Source: Maylandia zebra (lineage: Eukaryota; Chordata; Actinopteri; Cichliformes; Cichlidae). From it: a stretch of 64,000 bases of DNA. Both the position numbers and the translations under genes were made by a program. The notes under the pieces are model-generated. The model made no database searches. It was not told the origin of the DNA and saw only the letters and a program-made list of their open reading frames with translations. This document shows positions 1 to 38,000 of this stretch, in pieces; positions within the stretch are counted from its first letter, which is position 1, and each line of letters starts with the position of its first letter. Where the stretch lies: positions 11,465,529 to 11,529,528 of the forward strand of contig NC_135185.1 of assembly GCF_041146795.1 (NCBI RefSeq), in the 5' to 3' direction.

Positions 1-21237
<21,237 letters not shown>

Positions 21238-21654
21238 GGTGTGCTCAGAATAAAATCAGAGAAAGAGAAATGAGCCGAAATGTGGCGGCGCTGATGAAGA
21301 ACTCGGAGAACTGTTTTCTGTCACATTCTTCGCTCCAGCTTCGCTCTCAGCGTCTGTTTGTGTTCACCAAATGAACAACTGTGCGCACACTCGACCGGGA
21401 GGCTGGACTGAAATCCCCCTCAGGTCCTCACCGCTCGGGTTGGGATTGATGCTGCATTCACGTACTGCCGGGAATACTCGGAAAAATCACAATTATTCCT
21501 TAAATGCCCAGTGAGCCCCGGTGGTTAATAAAACACTGATACACTTAACAAATATCACAGTTTATATTTTCACATAGTGCAGATGCCTTCATAATAGTGC
21601 TTACGTATCAAAAACTAATACCGAGATATGAATTTCGTTACCATTGCATCATGT

Positions 21655-21657
21655 TTT

Positions 21658-21697
<40 letters not shown>
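21655..21697. repeat. (TTTC)n microsatellite
   Basis: About ten tandem TTTC units just upstream of the cnksr3 start region. Confidence 0.95.
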
Positions 21698-23434
21698 GTA
21701 ATAAACCAATTTTACAATTTTCTAACCAAAAACCACCAGAACGCCCGAGTGGTGATATGAATTTACGGAGAGTACCTGAACGCACCGTATGATGTAGGTA
21801 GTTTCCGTGTGTTCGCCGCCCTCATTTGAAAGTGGAGGCGTGAAACAGTGCTGACCGGTTTGTGTTGTGTTGCTTCAGGAGAAAAAGGAAAATACAGAAC
21901 AATGTGAACAATCATAATTAAAATAGAACATTTTCCTCCGTTTGTGTTGAGCACTTGAAAGGCCTCATAGATATGATTAAGCTATTGACCTAATGTGACA
22001 CTAGCTGAATTTGTTCTCTTATATTTGAATGAGCAGTCGTCAAAATACAACATCGTGAGACAAACAGGAGCAGCAGAGCTTTGCTTGTGCTTTCCTGGAA
22101 CCTGAACATGACTCGGCACTGCTCTCTGCTGGTGTCTTGCTTCTTTGCAGCGTACACTCTGCACGCATCTCTTTATGCACACGCAATAATATAAATTAAT
22201 ATTCCCCATTAGCTCATTTAGAATGGACACACTTGTGCAGTGCAGAGAAAATGAAGTGCAGGCTACGTTGGGTCTGATGAGGGAATCAGTTACTTGCGAT
22301 ATTGTTCTTTTTCTCTCAAAAATTATTTTAAGAGCAGAAAATGACTTTTTAAAAGGGGAATTTAAATGCAGAAAAATATTATCAGGACTATGCTGAAGGT
22401 CTTCCTTTAAAAATCTTTATTTGTGATTTTTTTTCTTGCATGACAGAACTGGGACATATAATAGGTAACATGATGCAGACTGGGATTGGACAAAGCAGCT
22501 GGTTCAGTGGGTTTACAGTGCTGCAACAGGTGGACACTGCACAACAGCACAGAAAGCGTAAAGGTCACGTTATGGGGAATGTGTATGTTTAAAAGTATGA
22601 GCCAGGGGATATATAAAATTTGACCTTTCGTGGGAAAAAAGGTGCAGCATCGTGGTGGCTGCAGTACAGTGTTGCTTCTTTGTTGTGAAGTTGTGTAACC
22701 CTTTTGTGATTTTTTTTTTTTTAGAAATTTATAAAACCTCTCAGTCAAACTCCAGCGAGCGACCTTACAAAGAAAACAGCACTGCTCGCTTCTTTGTTTT
22801 CTAACCGTTTCAAACACACCTAGAAAGAGTTCGGGCCCTACCCATCAATCCACTATCGTGCAGCTGCACACTCTGCTCTCTAATCAGCTCAGATTAAAGC
22901 TCTGCTGTTATTAAACTGGGGCATTCATCAATTTGCTGTCACACATAAACTGGATGCCACAATACACTGTTATACAACTCTCGATTTGCCTGGTCTTCTG
23001 TTCTTTGTTCAGACGTGCTGCTTTCCAAAATATAGTTTGAATCCAACCCCTCTCTTTGGTTCACATATAACTAAACCTCTTCATCACCTCTGCATCATAA
23101 ATATTTCTGCCTCCAGCAAACAAAAACCTCCTTGAGTGGTTACATGCGAGTGGTCCGGACTGAAGAGGATTTAGATGGTGTGGAATTTGGGGAATGGCCT
23201 CTTGATAGGATTAGGGGAAAGACTGGTGAAGCCGAGGAATCAAAAAAGTGATTTGAAAAGATGTTGGACTGGAAGGAGAGTCAAATTTTCCTTGTTGCAG
23301 GTCAGAAATACAGAAATGCGTTAGAGGAGGAGCTGCAGTACGTACAGTAGTCTGGATCTGCTTAAACACAAAGTTGTCAAATGATTAAAAATCCCGCAAA
23401 AAACCAACTCTCTCCTTTGTTTTCTGAATCAACA

Positions 23435-23440
23435 TTTATT
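23435..23440 (-). terminator. Possible qpct polyadenylation signal (AATAAA on the minus strand)
   Basis: TTTATT on the plus strand reads AATAAA on the minus strand, about 1 kb past the qpct stop. No AATAAA was noticed closer to the stop. This would imply a 3' UTR of about 1 kb. The hexamer is common by chance. Confidence 0.25.
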
Positions 23441-24435
23441 TCAGTCTCCAAATACAGGAAGTCCAGTTTTGGCAGAGTATATTATTCTGGCATTTACATT
23501 AAAACCAAGCTAATAACGTCATATAAACAAAGACAGGCACATGAAACACCAGCACAGGAAGTCATCCACTTCACCTAAGATGAGAGGATATAAAAGGCTA
23601 AAGATGTTGTTTTAGTACAAATTAACCACACTTCCTGCTACTGACAGGTTTGTTCTCTAAACACCGAACAGGTTTAATATAGGAGGGGAAATTTCGCACA
23701 GTGTGGCATGTGTGTCGCCATATACTCAATATGTTTGGTAGCAGCTGTGTGGGTGGTCTGACTATATTTCTCACACAGCATGCCCGACTGGGGATTCTGA
23801 ATGTCATCAAATGACTATAAGCAAGTGTTTGAGGGCATTCCAAAAGCAATCCATAATGAAATTATCTCCAATTTAGATCTTAGCGGCTTCATTTACTTCA
23901 TTGTTACTGAGAAAGTGTGTAAAATGAAAACTGTTTTTAACACAGCGCTGCTCTTATTTCGACTTTTTGAGGCGTGGTAAAGATCCTCGATGTTAGTGTT
24001 GGCGCTGAGATGAATCCTCGTGGTATAAGGAAGGCCTTTGACTGATACAAAGAGAGCAGTGTTGCAGAAACACACTGATGGTCCTTTGTGCTCGGATTGT
24101 TGCTGGGGGCTTGAAATGAAGAAGCTATGAAGCCTTAGTCTCTCTGATGAGCCTCATCTTTCATTTTACACGCATACAACTTTCAGACTTTCAAAATAAA
24201 AATGCAGGTTAGATCAATATTTCTAAAGATCATCTATGGAAAATGTTCTCTACAACAAGCACTCGTCTGATGCACACAATTTAACCCTTTTATCTCAGTC
24301 ATTAAGTTAAGCAGTACATATGCGTCTCAGTATATAAATAGAGGTTAATGCAGTGAATGCTCTGTGTCTTTAAAGTGGCAGCTGAGGATCTTTACTACAG
24401 TGAGACATCAAAGGATGAAGGGTTTACAGGGAGCT

Positions 24436-32314
<7,879 letters not shown>

Positions 32315-32442
32315 TGTGGAGGCAGCGTGGCTTCGATCAGCCACTGATGTAGTCGCTCCTTTGCACATTCCTGTCTCTCCTCTGTGAAAGCTTTCAGATC
32401 ATGTGAAGAGCAGGAGGGAGGACTCTAAACCGCAGCGCGTCA

Positions 32443-32444
<2 letters not shown>

Positions 32445-32488
<44 letters not shown>
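32445..32488. repeat. (GT)n microsatellite
   Basis: About 22 GT units immediately upstream of qpct, within its likely promoter region. Confidence 0.95.
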
Positions 32489-32491
<3 letters not shown>

Positions 32492-32955
32492 TCCACTCCC
32501 AGGAACCGCATGGGTGCCTGACACAGTGACCCCAGAGTCATTTGATAGGTGCTCATTTTGAGCAGCAAACCGCACATTCTGTATGTTCATAAGCTGCAGG
32601 TCACAACGTAAAGCCCAGCCACGTGAACGGGAGCTTTACTCTGGTGCACCCTCCTTATTGTTTTATGCACACAATTTATTGTAAACACATAACAATGAAG
32701 TATATTCATGATGCTTAAATGATGTTTTAGTTTTCATCTTTTTTAATGCATTATTTTGTTGCTCTCTGTTTTTTGATGGGATTATGAAAGCATTGCCATT
32801 TAGAGATGCAGCTGCATTGTTCCAGTGCAACTCCTGATCTGTGTTTATGGAGTCACGAGCTCTGTGCGCATTAAAATCGTTAAACTCACGTGCTTGTGTT
32901 TGGGTTTTCTCTCTTGTAGATAGGATTTCCTGGGTTCCTATGAGCCCCTCTATAA

Positions 32956-32982
32956 CCCCCCCCCCCCCCCCCCCCCCCCCCC
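32956..32982. repeat. Poly-C tract (27 bp)
   Basis: An uninterrupted C homopolymer, rare at this length. It could also be an assembly or polymerase-slippage artefact. Confidence 0.9.
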
Positions 32983-33180
32983 AATAGCACCCCAGTGAAA
33001 ACCCGGTATGTTCAGGGACATATAGGAAATGAGTTATCAGCCACTTGTCACCGCACACTGGTACAGGGGTGTGTAGGATTAGCATAGTGAGCTCTCATAG
33101 CAACTTTACATTTTATTTTTCCTTCGCTTTCGAGAGGACACGTGAACCCAAACCATGACGGTAAATTGGCACTCACTGCA

Positions 33181-34592
33181 TTAAAACCCTCAGAGGTCCT
33201 TAGGGACATTTATTGTCTTTTGCATTTTTAATTTTAAACCATTTTCACTGTGTTGAGTGGAATATAGCCAAATTTGTCAAAGAATTTTCTTTTTAATTAT
33301 ATTTTATAATTGTGGTGTAAATTCATTGAATTAGCCTAAAATGGCTAAGCTACAGAAATGCATCCACCTTAGTCCCTTTGGACAAAAATGTCCCCATTGA
33401 CTTCCATTATAAACGCTATTTTTCACTGCAGAATTATTACCGTTAACATCTGGGTGACGGCTTAGGTTTCGTTTTTGTTTTGTAGAAGAGGCCTTAGAGT
33501 TGTAATTTTTTTATTTGTCCACCGGGTGGCGCCCTTGCTCCACATTTGACCCCTGCTGGAAAACAGCGGGCTGCTTAGAGAGACCTGCGGGAAATGAAGC
33601 CTCATTTCCGGCGTGCAGCAGCGGCTTCGCCCGCTGATCGGACGAAACCATTTTCGGCCCCTAGGACCGTGAGAGGGTGCTTTTTTTTTTTTAGTCAACA
33701 GGAAATGACGTATTTGTTGTCACGTGGTATCGGGCGTGTGTGCTGGAAAAAGGGGTCCCCGGTGATCGTGCCCCGGTAATCGTCGCGACTTACCCCGGCA
33801 AGATGCACTTATTTCGGCCTAGAGGAGGAGCATTTGCCGCCTGGAGACCATTTTCTGGTCCTGAAAAAAAAAAAAAAAGGCGATCGAAATGAATGTTGGT
33901 GCCAATCTTTAGTCCATCTAAAGGCCTAATTATAATAACAATTGAATATTACCTCAAATGGTTTTTTTGGAAAATATTCAAGTTTTATGTTTTTTGGGGC
34001 AAAAAAAGCAGTGCGCTCATGTGACGAAACCGGGATATAAAGGGTTAAAATCCGCGAAATGTAATTAAAACTTGACATGAATATTTCAAGGAGAAGTAGT
34101 TTTAAAAGACTGACCAATTTAAAGTGAAAAAAAAATTAATATTTAATATTTTTATTGCACATTTTGGGGAATGGACATAGGCTTAAAGGTGGATGCATTT
34201 TTTTTTTTTAATGTGCTCCTGCAAAAAAAATAATGGCAGGTCAAAATGAATTTTGGTGCCAATCTTTGGACCATCTAAAGGCCTAATTATAATAACAATC
34301 AAATATTACTTCAAATGTTTTTTTTGGAAAATATTTAGTTTTTTTGTTTTTTGGGCTAAAAAAAACAGGGCGTTCGTGTAATACAACTGGGATTTAAAGG
34401 GTTAAAACAACGAAAATATAATTAAAACTTTATATGAATATTTCAGGGAGAAGTAGTTTTAAAAGACTGACCAATTTAAAGTGGAAAAAAATATTAATAC
34501 ATAAGATTTTTATTGCACTTTTTGGGGAATGGACATTTATGTCCATTAGGGACCAAGGTGGATGTCTTTTTTAAGGATCTCCAAGGGTTTAA
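33181..34592. mobile_element. Non-autonomous piggyBac-type element with TTAA ends
   Basis: The left end (33181) reads TTAAAACCCTCAGAGGTCCT. The right end (34592, read inward on the other strand) reads TTAAACCCTTGGAGATCCTT. These are imperfect inverted repeats, each bordered by the TTAA target of piggyBac transposases. A second pair of inverted repeats lies inside: 33361-33393 against 34531-34564 (CATCCACCTTRGTCCCT core). The right half contains two tandem copies of a block of about 350 bp (period 357). The middle (about 33590-33850) is GC-richer. No transposase frame exists, so it would have moved only with help. It ends about 375 bp before the mocs3 start codon. Confidence 0.65.
33855..34564. 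repeat. Tandem duplication of a block of about 355 bp inside the piggyBac-type element
   Basis: Landmarks recur 357 bases apart: GCCAATCTTT at 33901 and 34258, followed in both by CATCTAAAGGCCTAATTATA and later GAGAAGTAGTTTTAAAAGAC. Both copies end in GGGGAATGGACAT and a GGTGGATG block. The copies differ at scattered positions, so the duplication is not recent. Confidence 0.85.
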
Positions 34593-34825
34593 CAGATCCT
34601 TAGGCTCCCCCCCCCTCCCCAATAGGTTTCTATTTATTTTAATTAAATAAATGCATAATTTTTCACCTATAATGTTTTTAAGAATACGCCCTGGCAAAAA
34701 CAAATAAACACAAAAATATTTGACGAATTTCCTGTTTATATTATATTAGTATTATTATTTCTTAATCTAATTAAAATGTTCTATTATTTAGCTACTTTTT
34801 GATATTTTTTCTGACCGGCGCTCCA

Positions 34826-34870
34826 GACGTCATCTACCACGTGGTGTCTTTACCACGTGACCAACCCGGA
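34826..34870 (+). promoter_or_regulatory. Putative mocs3 core promoter motifs (CRE-like site, two CACGTG E-boxes, ETS-like site)
   Basis: GACGTCAT (34826-34833) resembles a CRE. CACGTG occurs at 34838-34843 and again at 34854-34859, 16 bp apart. CCGGAAG follows at 34866-34872, a typical ETS core of housekeeping promoters. They lie about 100-140 bp before the start codon and outside the adjacent transposon. Function is inferred from position and motif only. Confidence 0.5.
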
Positions 34871-34966
34871 AGCCTGCACCGTGTGTTTGGCATGTCAACA
34901 TGTCTGAGAGGAGTCTCCTGCTTTAGAGCTTCATTTTTCTAACCGTAGGGTTTTTTTCTTTGCACC

Positions 34967-35059
34967 ATGGCGCAGGAGGTGTGCGGCCTGAAGGCGCAGC
35001 TGCGGGAGAAAGAGGAGGAGATCGCAGCTCTGAAGAACAAACTGGCGCAACTGGAAAAG
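34967..35059 (+). CDS. mocs3: mocs3 exon 1 (start codon)
   Basis: ATG in the context CACCATGG (strong Kozak). 31 codons, [19 protein letters not shown] to LAQLEK, a charged heptad-like helix matching the human N-terminus in character. Donor AAG|GTGCGA, phase 0. Confidence 0.9.
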
Positions 35060-38000
35060 GTGCGAAAGTGAATTCACGTCTGTGTATCGGTGTGTTTCGG
35101 TGTGTGTATGTGCCTGATTTCTTGTGTGGCATTAACGGTGCAGTTATAACGTGAGCATAATGGGAGCTTAGTTTAGTGACGATATCGGGGAAGGACGTTA
35201 TGTTACTCCAACACCTCAGAGTTTATCCGGCTATCACAAGGTGTCGCCACAGCAACCAGCTGCATAATTAATATTAAATGCATCATTGAGACAAGAGTTC
35301 ATATTCACCTGATCCTTACAATCTCAGAGTTTAAGATGAAAAGTTTGCATTAATTCTTATAAAATAAGATTCCCCATTGTAGGCGTCTAATTATTATATT
35401 ATTACCTGACGTTTTTAAACCTTATTTTAAATAAAAAAATCCCTAATATATTCATTTATGTGAGCCTACAATTTGTTTTCTCCATCTAACCATGTTTATT
35501 GATCGTTTATCTTATCTTCTAAATATGTCACCTATTTGTGCTTTACTTTAGCCTGCCTGTTATTAATTATTATCTCTTTCTAACATTTAATCTTTGACCT
35601 TTGCTGGTCAAACCTTTATATTTCCTCCTGTTTTCACATGTTTTGAGTTAATATCATTCAATCCAAAATCATCCATTTTTTAAGAACATTTTCTGTTCGC
35701 CCAGATGATCCAAAGTTTGGACATGATTTCTTTGACAGTCCAGCTTCATGGATCAAATACTTTCCTGGATTTTTTTAAAGACTCATCCAACTCACTTTCT
35801 GACCTTTTTTCATAGACTGAAATCTTTTGAACATGAATAGCTGGAAAGCTGTCATGAAAAAGAGTGAAATGTTCAAGTGAACCAGGATCTGTAATTTAAT
35901 ATAAATGCATAAAACATGTCTGAGTACTGGCTCTTTAACATAAGGAAAAATCAAAGTAAAAATTCAATGAGAGTGGTCACATGGTGCAGCTGTAATCTGA
36001 GTGCAGCGATACATTTGTACATCAGAGTTTATCGAAAAACACAAAATACTTCAAAACCTTAAAAAACACATCTGGATTGATTTTAGAGGGAAACTGTGGA
36101 AGACTTTGGTGAATAAAAACTATGCAAATGTATTTGGTGTGACATCAGAGCCGAGCTGCATCGGTGGAGCTACATCAGAGAGTGACGCCCCTTACTCCGC
36201 TCACAGGCAAAGCGGCTCTCACCAACGAGGACATCATGCGGTACAGTCGACAGCTCCTCCTGCCCGAGCTTGGTGTGCAAGGTACGGATGGCTGCAGATT
36301 ACACTCGTCTGATGTTCAGAGCATTGTACCAAGTGAGGACTGATTATCTGCAGGTCAGCTGAATCTGTCCAAGACATCCGTGCTGATTGTGGGCTGTGGA
36401 GGACTGGGCTGCCCCCTGGCGCAGTATCTTGCAGCAGCAGGTGTTGGTAGGTACGCTTGTTGATTAGAGGACATCACCACCAAAGTAATCAGCTCATTAA
36501 AAGTGGCGTTTACTTAAAATAATGTTGAGCCATAAAAAGTTAATTTTTGGTGAGTAAAACGATTAAAGCTGAAGAGACAAGAAAACGTACGGTATAACAT
36601 TTAAGATTTAACATTTAGTGAATTGAAATAAGAGAGAGTTATACTACCTGTTTTCTCAGGTGGGGTGTCAGGCAAACTTTGGATGCATAATTTAAAAGTT
36701 TGTACCTTATGAGTATACTCATTGGTATCAGTGTTTGATGAGTTTTAAAGCCTTTCTTGCCTCCCCAGGTCGCCTCGGCCTGCTAGACTACGATGAAGTG
36801 GAGCTGAGTAACCTGCACAGACAGGTGCTTCATGGGGAGGAGAACCAGGGCCAGGCCAAGGCGCTCTCTGCTGCCAGTGCAGTTCAGAGGTACAGACTTG
36901 GTACTGTTTTATTGCTGCAATCAAGTGTCTGCATGTGAACAACTGCTAATATCTATGCAAGAAACCAGAGACTGGGTATTTCTCTTTTTAGTCCTGGTCA
37001 CTTTAAGGAAGCCTTGGTTGCATGCAGGTAAGCGTGAAGGACTAAAACATAGTGCAGTGGCCACAAAACCACCGTCCTTCATCCCAGCACAGTTTAAACT
37101 CTTATTCTTCATTTAGTTCCTACATTCAACAACAGTAACGACATCTTACTTTGACATTTGCTGTCAGCCCTGCAGGCTCAGTCTGACACGATAGGCGACG
37201 GCTTCCCAGATTGCTCTCTGTGTACACTGCGTATAATTCGTGGTATGCAGATGTGTAGAGAATACCAAAATCATCTAGGACTTCAAGTATGAAAGATTTT
37301 TTGAGTATACTGTTACTAATCTGTCTAAAAATGCCCTCCCGCCCCGAACTGGAAACAGAGACCTTACTGTTTGGATATTATTAGTAGATGTTCAGTAACT
37401 GTGATAATTAGTGTATTTTATGCTTTGTGCAAACATTGGGCTGCGTTATAATGCACACCGGCGCTTTCCAGTCTCACCACAGGTTATATTTGGTTTTGTA
37501 TTTCACCCCAGTCTACAAATATTTTGTAAACATGTTATTTTAGAGACAGCTGTTTTTGTGCCTTTTTGCCACACAGTAGGCCTTCTGTGGTTTCGCGCAC
37601 ACGTCTTTAACCTACGGCCACACGAGGGCGTCAGTTCGCTGACTAGCAAAGAACTGAAACATCAATTTAATGCTGGGCTGCACTTGTTCCCCAGTTTTAT
37701 TGAGCCTTGTTGTTAATAATTGCTCTTTAATGATCGTTTCTTGCATGCACGATGCAAATGATGTGCGACTGTAATGTTTGTCAGTGTTTTTCCTCTGCGT
37801 TGGAAGTCGAGATGGCAAAGATGGAGAAGGAAGGATGCACGAGCAGGTTTCCGACAGGTCTGCTGCCACAGTCGGGACTCACATGTTGCGTTTTTTTTGC
37901 TTTCTTGGCTCTCGTGCTGCTGCAGGACAGTTAAAGTGTTTGTATTAAATGTGCTGTTTATGCAGGACACAGACTTTATAGGGAATTACTTGAATCTGCA

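Larger units (their letters stand above)
21238..24435. other. Intergenic region: cnksr3 promoter and 5' UTR side, qpct 3' side
   Basis: The first few hundred bases above 21238 are relatively rich in G, C and CpG and probably contain the cnksr3 5' UTR and promoter. Part of the right half is probably the 3' UTR of qpct. A (TTTC)n microsatellite lies at 21655-21697. The 136-codon minus-strand frame at 22407-22817 shows no protein family features and was not called. Confidence 0.6.
32315..33180. other. Intergenic: qpct 5' side
   Basis: It contains the qpct 5' flank, a (GT)n microsatellite (32445-32488) about 130 bp upstream of the preferred start codon, and a 27-base C run (32956-32982). No gene was seen. 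Confidence 0.6.

Noticed and set aside
22407..22817. 136-codon minus-strand open frame between cnksr3 and qpct
   Set aside because: No domain, signal peptide or family resemblance; Lys-rich and Cys-scattered composition typical of chance frames; near-homopolymer runs inside.
36179..36281. Shorter version of mocs3 exon 2 using the inner CATCAG acceptor
   Set aside because: It keeps frame, but the longer exon gives residue numbering identical to human and the expected protein length; it remains possible as an isoform.
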